Assembly: GCF_026210795.1 (NCBI RefSeq)
Contig: NC_089436.1
Location: 4,340,001 to 4,404,000, forward strand
Source of the DNA: Rhizophagus irregularis
Lineage: Eukaryota > Glomeromycota > Glomeromycetes > Glomerales > Glomeraceae
Reading direction: 5' to 3'
DNA length: 64,000 nt
Below the pieces are notes generated by a model. The model had not been told where the DNA came from. It made no database searches and saw only the letters and a program-made list of their open reading frames with translations. This document shows, one piece after another, positions 34,829 to 47,696 of the stretch (positions within the stretch are counted from its first letter, which is position 1; each line of letters begins with the position of its first letter). The position numbers were made by a program, and so were the translations under genes.

Positions 34829-37800
34829 TTTATATAACCAAAAAAATTCCGGTGATATTTAGATTAATCTCCGTATAATTGTTAACATGAAAATCTATGC
34901 CTGATCTATTACATGTTTATTATAGTATCAATCCGTGAGAACTTTTGTGGCCATGTGGCTAATTCAGTGATCAGATTTTTTTTGTGAGATGCGATCAGCC
35001 GCAGTAGCTCGTGCCGAAGCTATCTAATCTTTTTTAACGGTCTTTTTTAAACCGAAAAATTTTATTTTAATTATTTTTTATCATTATTATTTTTTTCTTC
35101 TTTTCAAACCCAATAATAATTTTTTTTTTAAATTAGTTTTTATTAGTTTTTTTCTGTATTTCTATATATAAATTATATTTTGTGTATTGGATAGTATGAA
35201 TCTTATGCTATAGTTTAAACTATATAGTATAAAAGGTTTACCCTACTACCGCTTTGATAATATGTACAAGTCATACTACAATAAAACGTTAATATAAGAA
35301 AGATTTTTAATGTACGTGTTACCACCGGTTTTTTAACGTTTGATTAGGTAATAAGTGGTAAAAGACGAGTCATAATGCAAACAATTTTCATGAATCAATT
35401 TTTTATACATCACTCAATTTATTATGTTACTACTATGTTACTCCCACGTGATTGTGCTTATTGTGGATTACATAGTAATACATTACGTCAAAAAGGAATC
35501 CTTTGACAATATTGGTGAATTTAACAATACTGTATAATAAAATCATAAAAATCAAAAAATAAAATTTGAACTTTTATTTTTTCCATTTTATTATCTAAAA
35601 CTATTAAAAAACTTGAAAGGCTTTATAAATTTATGGTATAGTATAAAATTCTAATTAAAAAATATTAGAAGTGCCAAGAAGAATAAGAGTGAAATAATTA
35701 CTTTACTAGCAAGGTTTTTATGGTCAAGTCTAAAAAATGAGAACAGATGTTAAAAATGTGGTAGTTAACATAAAATTATCATTTCTCTTGACGGAATATT
35801 TGACGTTGAATTTACACTTGAATGTACAGGTTTTCCTAGGAATTGATGTTGGTGTTTTCGTAACTATCGGTTGATTTTAATTTTTTAATCGCTATCATCA
35901 AACTCTATTAAGCATAATGACTTCTTTCAATATTTTAGTATGGCTAAGATATATAATAAATATTCTTCTAATATTATTTATTAACTACAGTAGAATGATA
36001 GTGATAGTTTATAAATTATTTGGCCAAAATAAAATTTTATATAATTTCAAAATGATACAAGTTACTGTACGTATGTACAGTTACCGAAGAAATTGGTGAA
36101 TTAAAAATATTAACAATTCATTGATAAAAAGAAAACTCTTTAACCAAATTACCAAAGTAAACAATATTACCAAAAATATCTAAATAAATTATATATACAA
36201 ATGAAACATCCACAATCCGTTTAAAAATAAATAAAAATCGTTTTTTGATGTTGAGAAGATTTTTTCTTCTTATTGTTGATACAGGAGCGCTACTATACAG
36301 TAAGTCTTTTTCCTATATATATGGGTTTTCATTCACTGATTATGCTCGAAATATCGGTCCTTGCTATTATAATTATAGAATAAACGTGTAAGATAGTAAA
36401 CTATCTTTTTGTATTTTTACTTAGTTTTATATATATATTTTCGTTTTTACTTTTTTTTTTGGCTGTAAATATTCTTTTTTTTTACTCAAACATTGTCTTT
36501 TTATATCAAAGACCTGTAAGGAGAATAATTTACTGTTTTACTAATAGGGTTTTATATCTCGCATGTGAATTTCATATTAGCGGCTAATTTGGAGTGTTAT
36601 AGGTTTTTATTTTTCTTGATCGAGTATAGAAAAGAAATATATTTACTTGACACCTAAGCAGTATTTCCTTATTTTCTAACTTGTTATAGATCATCGTTAT
36701 ACAAGATTATTCATCTAAATTAGTGTAAATTGTAATCGAACTTTGCGTCTCTTAAATGTCTATTTTTGAAAATTACGTAAAAAAGAATGTGAGAATCACA
36801 GTATACAGTATGTTTATACTGTAGTTAAAAGATTAATACAAGCATATTATTTCTATATAATTCTATCATTTAATGTTGATACTCACGTGAATGTTTAGTC
36901 ATTCAAATACATAAAAAATTTTAATTAAAATTTGTAGCAAAAATCATAATCATGAATAAGTATAAACATTATTATATAGACCAGTAAAACATCAAATCGT
37001 CTTCCATAAAATATATAGTATTTAAGACTTGCAAGTGCAATACCTCGTATATCTAAATACCAATAATAACTTTCCAAATATGAACCGATAATTAAACTAT
37101 TTTTTGATATCATTATATAATTATGAAATGATATCTTTACCATGATAGATTATAATGTATTGTTTATTCTTATAATTATTCTATTTTTTAATAAATAGTT
37201 AAATTTTTTTTTAGGTGATGACGTCGGTCGAGGTATAATCGTCTGATCACTTGACCAACCCGACCGTTTGACCAATTAATATCTTATGTCAACTTATTAA
37301 TAATTTCACTTTATAAATTAAAAAAGAAATTTGAAATTTCATAAACTGTAATAAATTGTCATTTTCAGTAGAAATGTTGGTAATCCGAAATTATATTTTT
37401 TTAAATTTTTATGTAATCAGCGTATCCAGTTCGTAAATGGTCAATACCAAAATTGCCAACATTTCCGAAAAAAGGTAATAAAAATAAGATGACATGAAAC
37501 AATCAATATATTGATTAGGATCGAATCGCTTATTATCACTTATTAGACTTTCATCTTATATTTCGTTTTATACTTTGTGTTTAAATTTCTATTTCAGTTA
37601 TAGTTTCATTTAGTTTCCTTTTTTGTCGATTCAACTTTATCATTTGATCCTTTTATTTTTGACTTCAATTATTTGATCCTTTTCTTTCTTATTGTTTTGA
37701 TTTGTTTCATTTTGGATTCTTGTTTAATTTAATAATCCTTTCATTTGCATTTTCGTTCAGTTTTTCCATTATTTTTTAGGATAATTTGCAAAAAAAATAT

Positions 37801-38156
37801 TTCAAGCGATTTAATATAATTTTTCATTTTATAATTCGATATTTAAAATCTTTTAAAACATTTTGCATAAATAACAAAATTATTTTTCGTTTATACATAA
37901 ACTAATAATAAATTTATTCAATGAGTGATAATTTAATTTGACATTACATTACGTACTGCATGTTTTAATATTCTGGGTAGTTTAAAGATAACATTGATTT
38001 ACATAAATGAATAATCAATAACTAACCAATTTATAATTTATTTTTATTAAAACCAAATATTACATACAAAACCCATAAATAATAACTATATAAAAGAAAT
38101 AATTTAATAATATAATTTTAATTAAACTAAATTCTTTGATTCTTATAAAAAAAAAT
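34829..38156. other. Long AT-rich non-coding region
   Basis: No gene recognised. A T-rich stretch near 37550-37770 has TTTCATTT-type units. Short open frames (for example 35917-36099 plus, 36925-37143 minus) lack recognisable domains and sit in low-complexity DNA. Confidence 0.4.
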
Positions 38157-40041
38157 TCATTCAGTATTATTTTCTTCTTCTTGATCACTTTCATTAAGAT
38201 CTACAAAATAAGTAAATTAATAAGTATTAGCAAAATAAAGAACTAATGAATAAATATCTTTACCTAATTCGTCTAATTGACAATCAAAACATTCTGAACC
38301 TATAAATTAATTAACATAATATTAAAACAATGTAAAGATTTATTTATTAATTATATTGGTTACAAATAATTACTTACGTAATGTTGTTTTATTAGCATCT
38401 ATTAAAAATTAAAGTTATTAGTAATGTAACTATTTTTTTTTGGTTACCAAAGTAAAGTTAAATTAACTACCTGAATTTACTGGTTCTGGGAGATTTTTGA
38501 AATTTAAAAGTCTACTAGTATAAATTGCTTGTGGATGTGTTTGAATGTTGTTAGCTCTTTTTTCACTTGTTCTGTTTAATTTGATCTTATCATTATATTC
38601 CTCTACTTGAGGTTTGGCATCACTATCTTTATCTACTTGAGATTCAGTATCAATATCATCAAATTCTTCATTACCACATTTATATAATGTTTGATACAAT
38701 TCTTTAGCAGTTGGTCTATTTTCTGCTTTAGCATCCCAACATTTAGTAATCAAATCTGCAAGTAATTTTGGTGTATATTTAAAAATATTTGGTCGAAGTC
38801 CTTTACATATTTTAATAGATAAAGCATGATTATGAGGAATATTATTATAAGGAGTTTCTTCAGATATAAATTCATTCATCATTATTCCAAATGAATAAAT
38901 ATCAGATGTTTTTGTATATTGATATCCACGTAAAACTTCTGGTGCCATATAAGGTAATACTCCATAAATTCCTTCTTGTTTAACTGATTGCTTTTCATTA
39001 TTTGCTGGTTGACACATTCCTAAATCACTTATAAGTGGATATGAACCTTCATGTAATATATTGCCTGAATGAAAATCTTTATGAACTTTTCCAGCATTAT
39101 GAATATCTAGAAGTCCTCTTGCAATTTCTTGTAATTTACTAATTTTTGAATAATAATCTGATTCATTATTGAGATAGTAATTTCTTAAATTTCCATCTTT
39201 ACAATATTCTAAAATCATCATATAATCTTTGGTATTTGGATCTTGAGTAATTCCATAACATTGAATAACATCCCAAAGATAAATCTGAAGATGAGTTTTA
39301 ATCTAATGAAAATATTGAAAGTGAAATTTTTAATAATATATAAGTAATACATAAATAAAAATAAAAGAAAATAGATTACATTTCTTTATTTTAATTACCT
39401 CATTTAAAAATTCTGTACTTATACAAGATGAATTGTCCAAACTTTTTAATGCAACTTTTGTATTACCAATCCTATCCCATTTTTGATTTTCAATATCCCA
39501 AATTGAAATACATCCTTCAGGCCATTCTGCTGAATAGATTTTACCAAATCCACCTCTAGTAATATAAGTAATATCTTTAAAATTTTCAAAAGGTATCCAT
39601 TCAATATATTTTTTACAATGAACAGCATTAAGTTGTGATTGTTGTATAAATTCATCAATATCTTTATTTCCACTAGTCCAATTTTTAAAGTTATCCTTAA
39701 ATCTTTTAGCATTACAAGATTGACACCAATATTGTCCTGTACCAGGTTCATTACATTCTCCACATATTCCATATACTTGTTTTCTTTTTTCTAAATCTTC
39801 CATATAAACTATTTTATCATCTATCTCTTCTGCTGATTCAGTAGTTGAACCAATAGTAGAAATTGTAACATGATACTTTTAAAATAAATGATTTAAAAAA
39901 ACATTATTATTCAAATTAAAAATTCAATAATGTTATATTATTAAATGATAAAATGAATTGTTTTACCTGATATTCATCATAATAAACATCTTTCCATAAA
40001 TTTCTATTATTTTCTTTAGAATTCATTTTTGATAATTCCAT
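38157..40041 (-). CDS. TKL-type protein kinase with Cys-rich N-terminus, six exons (494 aa)
   Basis: Exons: 40041-39967, 39875-39399, 39302-38471, 38398-38378, 38299-38264 and 38200-38157. All five introns have GT..AG borders and the phases match, ending at TGA 38157-38159. Residues 63-79 have two Cys pairs (CGEC..CQSC), a small zinc-ribbon-like motif, then NFKNWTSGN and IEWIPF, typical of this fungal kinase family. Kinase core: TRGGFGKIY at 131-139, VALK with Lys169, hinge LEYCKDGNL, catalytic HKDFHSGN (HKD in place of HRD, Asp260 kept), DLG in place of DFG (Asp277 kept), APEVL, and DIYSFGIMM. The key residues are all present, so it is probably active. The acidic C-terminal tail includes a CFDC pair. 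A signalling role is inferred; the substrate is unknown. Confidence 0.88.
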
Positions 40042-40345
40042 ACTAAATTAATTTGTATTGTATATATGTAGATTACAATTTACTTAGTATTAAAATTCAA
40101 AGATAGCGTCAACCATATAATAAAATGAAACTTAAAAAAAATTTTTTTTTAAAATTACGGAGTTCAGACAAATTTATTCAACAAATAAAGCCCTGTGCAA
40201 CATTGTGTAACATTCAAAATTTTGAATACAAAAATTCTATGCTAAAAATAAAATACTTTGTTACGCTATTGATCGGCATAAAAGAAAAAGGAAATTTTCA
40301 ATAAAACACTCGATTAAATGAAACTAAATAAAAATAGTTTCAGCC
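40042..40345. promoter_or_regulatory. Upstream region of the kinase gene
   Basis: About 300 bp of AT-rich DNA before the kinase start, with an A/T homopolymer block near 40130-40155. No specific motif can be assigned. Confidence 0.3.
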
Positions 40346-40353
40346 ACTGTAAC

Positions 40354-40615
40354 TAGGGAAATTCGGTTCCACATCGGTTCTAATAAATAAAAATTTAAGA
40401 GAGCATGTGATGATGATCAATCAGAAAAAATTTTGATTGGCCTAGTTGGTGTGTGATCGTCAGGATGACTCAGTCGGTTCAAAATTGGTTCGAAGTTCAG
40501 AACGGTTTTTATGGTTAAAAGTAGTTTTAAGCCCAAGAGATCCAGAATATTTTAAATTTAAGATCGGTTCCAGAATCGACTCGAGTCGACTCATTTTGAA
40601 CCGATTTCATCCCTA
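40354..40615. mobile_element. hAT-like MITE with 8-bp target duplication
   Basis: Ends TAGGGAAATTCGGTTC and (inverted) TAGGGATGAAATCGGTTC. Flanks are ACTGTAAC (40346-40353) and CCTGTAAC (40616-40623), 7 of 8 identical. An 8-bp duplication and TAGGG-type ends fit the hAT superfamily. The right flank belongs to a Helitron-type 3' end, so the MITE appears to have inserted into that end. Confidence 0.7.
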
Positions 40616-40652
40616 CCTGTAACTTGTTGCGTTGCAACAGGACTAATGAGTT
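40616..40652 (-). mobile_element. Degenerate Helitron-type 3' end (minus orientation)
   Basis: Minus strand reads ACTCATTAGTCCTGTTGCAA, then CGCAACAAGTTACAG. This is the same hairpin and spacing as 34791-34828 with one stem mismatch. The CTAG end is not preserved, probably because a hAT-like MITE sits exactly there. Confidence 0.55.
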
Positions 40653-41929
40653 TAATCAATATAACAATTATTATTTGAGCAAATTAGATATATTAGTGCT
40701 AATTATAAATGCATAAATACAATGAAAATGAATAATAATAAAAATTTGAGAAGTAAATAAAAAAAAATGAATAATAATAATAATAATAAATTCAACTTTA
40801 AGTAAAAACTGAAAAAATAATATATTTTTAAAAACAATTGAAACCAATTAAAATCATCCTTTTTTTTATTTTAAAAAAATAAAAAACCAATTTTTTTTCG
40901 GTTTGAAATAAATTTTAAAAATTTCGGTCCATAAATAGTTTTCTCATCACCAGCCAGGTCATGTGAATGTCACGAAAAGAAAAAAATATTTTATTTGGTC
41001 ATGTGATGCCGACTTTGTCCAATCATAGTAGTAGAAAAACACGTTTTCTTTTCACCCGAAGAAAATTTATTAAAATCAGCCAATCATCTTTTAGAAATTG
41101 GACAAATTTTTTTAAAAAGAATATTTTCCCGGGCGACAGGTCAATTTTTGATATTTTTTTTCATGAGAAGCTAATGATTTTTTTGCTTGGTTTAAGAACA
41201 GGGAAAAGATATTTAAATTCCTGTATTAATTTCAGAATTTCCAGAACCAAAAAAAAATATAATAAGTAAAAAAAAAAGCCCATTATACTTTAACTGGATA
41301 AACTGGATAGCTTCGATGATGTGATCTGCTGCGACCAATTGCATCATCCCAAGAGTCCTGAGAGGGGCATTATCTCGTCCAATCAAAATTTCATTAACCG
41401 GGAACCACAAGTATCTCATAGATTTGTGCACATGATATTGATAACCATTTTACGGGTGCAGAAGCATCATTCATTTCATGTTACACAATTCCTTACCAGA
41501 TGAATTTCTTAATTGAAACCATGGGTAAATTTTGCATAACTACTGGATCATTTCTAAAAAAATAATTTAAACCATTTCTCAGTTTTTTCTACTGCTTCAT
41601 AAATTAATAATTAACCAAAAGTTAAAATAAAATCTTTATTGATTTCATTGATATTGTTTTCATAACTATGTAACATTTGATATTCTATTTTGCTTAATCG
41701 ATAATTATTATGTCAGTAAAGCTTATAAAATATGAATTTAATAAAATCAAATAAACGTCAGGAAATTTTTAGACGCAACTCACATAAGTTTGCATAAAGT
41801 TTCATAAACTTGTGTATACTGTATTTGTAAATTTTACATAAACGAGCTTCAGATGGATAAATTTACTCTCCTCCGCTACGCCCATAACATTTCATGGTAA
41901 CACTATCTTTTTTTACTCCTTCATCAACT
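40653..41929. other. Non-coding region
   Basis: Contains an AAT microsatellite (about 40768-40790) and AT-rich DNA. Open frames at 40967-41269 and 41213-41503 have no protein-like features that I can recognise. Confidence 0.4.
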
Positions 41930-43175
41930 AAAGCAGAATGCTTTGCGATTTTAACAGCAATTATAGTTAGTCCAATTAACAGTGCTGTCTCGATCTACAC
42001 CAACTCATAAAATTGTATCAACACATAATCCAGTCTTCAACAAAGTTAAGGCACATTCTAACAACATTTACCTTGCGGATGCCGAAGCTAAAAAAGGCCT
42101 AGATGTTCCACCTATCATAATTGATCCTAAATTTATCCCTGACGCTACCATGTCACCAATGTGGGACTCGTTAGGGACTATCAACAAAGACATAAGAAAA
42201 TTCACAAAAAAATATTACTGATGCACTTACATTTGACTCCTTTACCACCAACTCGAAACTTCAAGCAAATGTTCATTAATCACCCTATCTCGGACATCAA
42301 TTGGCCACTTACACAATCATGGCTCAACCACAACGATACCAAAGACAAAGACACATGCAGTACGGATAAATCCAACAAAACAGCTTTTAAACTGAAATGC
42401 CTAAATCACATATTGCCTTGCGGTGAAATGCTAGCATCACACTACCCATCATTATATTCTCCATCTCAATTACCTATCAAATGTCCAATTTGTAAAGATT
42501 GCACAATTTGGTGCCGCAAACGCTTGTGGATTTAATCCACGATCATACCAACAATTTTAAAAACACAAAAACGTTTGTCTTGAACTTTATGCTAGCATTA
42601 CAAACCAAATTATAATCGGCCGTATGGGTTTACTATACAGACGCAATGAAACAATGGGAACTACACAAGGTATTACTACGAAAAAGAAAAAAAATGCTCC
42701 GCAGCCAGAGACGGAAATGAAATAAGACTTTGACTCACACAACCCTTCTGATGCTCAACACAAACGCGATGCATCACGCTCACTCCATCGACATCAGAAC
42801 TTACGATCAAAACAATTGATCGATGATCATTTACGAATTAATAATACCAATGTCAGAATAGTTTTATTCATGACTGTCATGATATGCAGTTGTTTTACAG
42901 AAATCATTCACATTTCATTGATTATTTTTCTTTATTATCTCACATTATTATAACAGATTTTCATTTAATTTTTCTTTTCTTGGTTCTGTTCCTTCATAGC
43001 TTGGTCATGCATACGTAGGGTTCTTTTGAATAATGGGCAGGATGACTCCTTTCCAGTGCCTAGGGGTTGGACGAACTCGCATTAGATTAGTTTTGTTATC
43101 ATTTTTGTAATTCGGTCTGCTAACGCGTGCTTGTAGTCCCAGCTTCTATCTATATTTTAAAAATAAAAAAATAAA
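41930..43175 (+). pseudogene. 3' remnant of a LINE-type retrotransposon
   Basis: Decayed RNase H-like coding sequence in shifting frames: AECFAILTAIIV, then [19 protein letters not shown] (the RNase H C-terminal motif), then [16 protein letters not shown] cysteine motif follows (LPIKCPICKDCTIW, 42464-42505), then IGRMGLLYRRN. Several stops and frame changes separate the blocks. Downstream is a probable 3' UTR (GGGCAGGATGACTCCTTTCC, near 43034) ending in an A-rich tail at about 43155-43175. No reverse transcriptase is seen upstream, so it is a 5'-truncated copy, as is usual for LINEs. Confidence 0.7.
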
Positions 43176-43437
43176 TTTTACATAAACTTATGTAAACTTA
43201 CACTCATAGCCACAGGATTATGCAAAATGAAAAAATTCGGCTTTTTTATTTATTATAATTTTATTGTTAAACATCATATCAAAATTACATTCAGCTTAAC
43301 AATTTACATCTGTAAGTAGTAACAATATATCTTAACTACTACAAAATAAAGCGAAAAAATCTACTACTTTAAGTGTATAACTATCTACTTATGTTAGTAA
43401 CTTACTAAAAAGAACTAAATGTTGAATTAGTAACGAA

Positions 43438-43552
43438 CTAGAGATGGCAACGGTCACCGGTCATGTGACTGATGTCGGTCAGCCAAAGACTTCTGATTGA
43501 CCAGTTTGACCGACCAGACCGGATCAGACAAATCCAACCCTACTTGAGTGAT
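43438..43552. repeat. Short GGTC-rich inverted-repeat element
   Basis: Starts TAGAGATGGCAACGGTCACC and ends ATCCAACCCTA, whose inverse TAGGGTTGGAT resembles the hAT-like MITE ends nearby. It contains several GGTC/GACC inversions. No clear target duplication. Confidence 0.4.
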
Positions 43553-43739
43553 TCCATTAACTTTATAAGGTACTACAATCAGTAATATATTAGAGTTATA
43601 AATATTAGTAAAAATAAAAATTTTCAACTAAATGTTTTTTAAAGCAACTCACTGGCAATTTTTTTTTTCACAAAATGGCATTACACAAAAAATGAAACCT
43701 TTGACAAATTTATCATACCTTATTTATAAATTCTAATGT

Positions 43740-44115
43740 GAATACTTTACTGGGTTTTTTAATATTTTCAGAATTATAAACATATTTTGATCTTTTCTTT
43801 CTAATTTTGATTTTCATTATTCCAATTATCATCATGAGGCCAATATCTATTTCCTATGCATCCATCAATCTAATTTGCTCTGTACACTTTGCTAAACTCA
43901 TAGTCTGCAATATATTTAATATCATCAAGCCTATCATAGGGTATCCACTCCAATGCATTTTATGTTCTTATAGTTGAATATTTTGAGTAAATTTATAAAT
44001 ATGATAATTCTTGCTAGTCCAATTTTTAAAATTTTGTTTAAACCGTTTTTCGTTACATTCATGATAACAATCACATGACTTAATCAACTTTTTATCATTT
44101 TTCCATTGAGTTTAT
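43740..44115 (-). pseudogene. Kinase gene fragment (N-terminal part), broken
   Basis: On the minus strand, CDCYHECNEKRFKQNFKNWT matches the Cys-pair/NFKNWTS module seen in the kinase at 38157-40041. ALEWIPYDRLDDIKYIADYE and FSKVYRAN follow, corresponding to the start of the kinase domain. The Gly-rich loop is degraded (ADYEFSKVY in place of xGGFGKVY). Frame changes and TAG/TAA stops separate the blocks. The remainder of the kinase domain is missing. Confidence 0.65.
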
Positions 44116-44286
44116 TTCAACTAAAATTAATATATAAGGAAGAAATTAAAAAATTTTTTTGCGGTAGTAAGAAAAAAAAACAATTCATCCGATGCTTTAT
44201 AAATGGAAGAACAATATTTATGCATAATTATGTATTACTGAAAATTATTTATCAATCATTTTCAATTTAAACGCACGTGATATAAT

Positions 44287-44504
44287 TAGGGCCTAATCGG
44301 TTCTGATATTCATAATACCGGCCGGAATTATATATGATATGCAGAAAATTTCCTTTTTGTAAATTTGCGTAACGACACGTGACCCGATTCGAATCGACTT
44401 CGACTTTCAGAGTCGACTCTCATAGAACCATTCGTTCCACTTGAGCTGCTCGGTTCGAAAATGGTTCCAACATTCAGCTTCAAAACTGGCTTGAGTTATC
44501 TCTA
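44287..44504. mobile_element. hAT-like MITE, 218 bp, perfect 8-bp target duplication
   Basis: Flanked on both sides by GATATAAT (44279-44286 and 44505-44512). Ends are TAGGGCCTAATCGGTT and (inverted) TAGAGATAACTCAAG. The interior contains TCGAATCGACTTCGACTTTC and AGAGTCGACTC inversions. It belongs to the same broad family as 40354-40615. Confidence 0.72.
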
Positions 44505-44512
44505 GATATAAT

Positions 44513-46540
44513 ATTAAGAAAATTGGAATGTGTTCGCTTCAAAGCCATAAATTAGATACATTGATGAAACAATTTTTTATATCATTTATATCATATATTA
44601 TAAATTATCCTTTATCTAAAGCTTAATAATGTAGTGTAATAAATAACAATCAATGATATATTTAATCATGATCACATGGAAATAACTTTTGGTTCTAATT
44701 TTTCTGAAAACTTGGGGCATAAAAACTAAATTGGAAAGGAACAGAATCTCACCTAACCGAAGGTCATAAAAAAATTTATTATAATTGCTAGTAGAACCTA
44801 TATAATTCTTATCTTTGGCTTGACAATGAAAAAATTTGGTTTAGTTGTTTTTATTTTAATTTATTCACAAGTTCCTTATACAACCAAAGGATGCAACCAA
44901 ACACTAATTGACCTAATTGAAAAAGCAAGTGGCAATCATTTTTCCTATATCGGGAGTAAAAAAAAAGCAGTTTAACCAATTAATGGCTCAGCAATAACCA
45001 AATAAGAATTGTTTGAATTTTGTCTGAAGAAACTTGTCAAAATTTGAAGTACTCTAAGCAGAGTTATAAATACTCTAGTTGATTGGTTATTCATTGTAAG
45101 AATAATGTTCAAAATAATTTTTCTCATTATTTTTTATTTTTCAAAAATTGTTCAACTCTTTAGCTTGGAGAAAAGAATGCAGAAAAGTCTTTGTCAAAAT
45201 TCAATATATGATTAGTTCGATGCCAGCATTTTATAGCGTTACATATTAAGCTTAAGCTTACGCTTTTAAGTTTAAAATTTGTATATTGAAAAAAAAGTGA
45301 TGATAAAAAAGGATAAAAAAGGATAAAAAAGGATAAAATACAATATTTCTCAGTGGTTATCTTTTATGGAAGCTTATTTTCTTTTTTTAATCTGTTATTT
45401 TTTTTTTCATTTTAAAAGATTATTTGAATTAAATGGATTAAACCAATTATCTCAAGAGTAATATAATTTCTAATTATTAACGTTATGCAAAGTTCAAGAA
45501 ACCTCGGGATATAAATAATGATCATCACATGATCACACGTTCAAATTTAAATTAAATTATTTTCTAATAAGCAAAAAATATGAACGAATTGTTTAATGAC
45601 AATTGATAAAAAAAATTACTAGATATGTCAAAATAGTTTTTATTTACGAAATATTCATTTTATTATCAGTTATTAATTTAATAACGTTCATACAAACTTT
45701 TTTTATAAAATTGGTTAAAACCAATAGAATAAAATAAAAAAAAACATAAATATCTATTTTAATAGTAAGTACTATTGTAAAAGCTAAGAGGCTATTACTG
45801 TTATGGAAAATTGTTCTGCTATGAAAAATTATTAATGAGTGTCCCGACTTGATTCTTGATTTATCCTACTAGCTTAAATGATAAACGAATCAAAGTTATT
45901 CTGCGCTTCAAATATTATTATACTTACCAGTATATTCATCATGTGGTTTATGTCCAGTCTTTCATCTTCCTACATAAAAAAAAGCTCGAGCACGCGATTC
46001 TGTAATTCTGTAAACATGTGATTTTATTATATATGGCGCAATTGTCAAGCTTTTCTTCCAATGATTAATTGATTATATATTTTGTTATAATACTTTATTT
46101 CTCTTGAACAACTATTCTATAAAAATTTTACAAACTTATAAATAAAGTATTTGAGTATTCACTTACTAATAAATGAAAAGTTAATCACCTTAAATATCTT
46201 GATCTGTATAGTCATTTTAAAAATTCAACTTATATGTTTTAAATTTTCTTTTCATTTAACACGAAAAAATATGTTCTAATTCATAGTTTCTCGATATCTG
46301 TTTACTGGACTCATTTCATTGCTTAAAGATTACAAATAAATCAAAAAATAAACAAAGAAAGTCTGTTTCCCATAGAGTTCCTGCAAGAGTTTCAATTATT
46401 TCGAAATAGTGATTTCGTTGTTTAAAGTTTTGATATTGTGTAAAACTTCAAAGCTAATATTTTAATTTATCAAGATGTATATTTGCGTTATTGTTTCTTC
46501 CATTTAAGATCTATTTGTTATATTATTTACAAGTTGGTAT
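44513..46540. other. Non-coding region
   Basis: About 45293-45339 has a four-unit GGATAAAAAA tandem repeat. 45195-45275 resembles 19745-19830 (AAATTCAATATAT, then TTAGTTYGATGCC and AAGCTT-rich DNA), suggesting a dispersed repeat. No gene. Confidence 0.4.
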
Positions 46541-46547
46541 CATATAG

Positions 46548-46783
46548 GAGGACCCAGAAATATGTATATAGGGGTCAGGTGATGAAAAAAATTTTTTACT
46601 ATGAGCTGTACGCATTTTTTCAGGGCCGGAATTATGATAATGTCAGTTGGATACTATAATAGGAAATAAAATTCTGACTGGAATTATCAAAAGTAATCTA
46701 AAAAAGGAAAGATTTTCATGATTTTTTTAGTTCAAAATACGCAAACTCAAACCTGACCCTTTTATACATATTTCTGGGTCCTC
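46548..46783. mobile_element. MITE, 236 bp, about 30-bp terminal inverted repeats
   Basis: Left GAGGACCCAGAAATATGTAT and right inverted GAGGACCCAGAAATATGTAT, continuing to GGGTCAGGT on both sides with two or three differences. ATATAG flanks both ends (46542-46547 and 46784-46789), a likely 6-bp target duplication. No ORF. Confidence 0.75.
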
Positions 46784-46789
46784 ATATAG

Positions 46790-47696
46790 GACCAATTATT
46801 ATCTTCGGTAAATATGTTTATGAATTTTCACATTAAGTAAATCTATATTTGATATATTGTTGAATGTGTATTCCGATTAGTTGATCGATTATCATGTGAT
46901 CAATTGCGTTCAAAGAATATTCATTATTATTGTTAGGAGAAGTATCTAACGAAATTTGTTCTTTCAAGGAATTATTGATATTTCATTTTCTAAAGAATTG
47001 TATCAGATAGAGAATTAATCATTATTATGTTGTTCCAACATATTTTGATATCAGATATCATTATTTTCGTTATTAGATTTTTGGTTCGCTTATTACTATT
47101 AGGTGTTGGTGTACTTCTATGTTGGTAGTTGTCTGAATAAGTTTCCGCTAAAATAATGTTTTCTAAGCCGATACTTGTGGATTATTCACAGTTATGTTTA
47201 TCTATATTATGTTATAATAATTTCAGACAAGTTACTATTACGCGAACTCGAGTTGTGAGACATTTTTTGACAGATAATTCGCCAAACATACATAACATAC
47301 CATGTTATAATTACATTATCATTATATTAATGACGAACTCTTAAATCACAATTTTACCCTCATTACGATAATCTTAATTATATGTAATTCTCATTCTAAT
47401 CTTAATCTTTACGTAATATAAAATTAGAAATATTAGAGTATAGCAGTATAATAATATCTGTTAACGATTTTTATTTAATAATGAAAATTTCAGTACTACA
47501 AATAAATTTAGAAATTTTTAAAATATGTGTTTACAAATAGTAAAATATTTTTTTTAAAAAAAAAATGATATTTTTTGTTACAGAAAATCAATATTGAAAA
47601 ACTAACTAATTTTAAAGAAATACTCAATTAACTTTAGTAACCTTTTAAAAAAATCTTTTGATCAACTATAATCAAAATTTTAACAAAAAGATTGTC
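46790..47696. other. Non-coding region downstream of an F-box gene
   Basis: AT-rich; nothing recognised. Confidence 0.35.
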
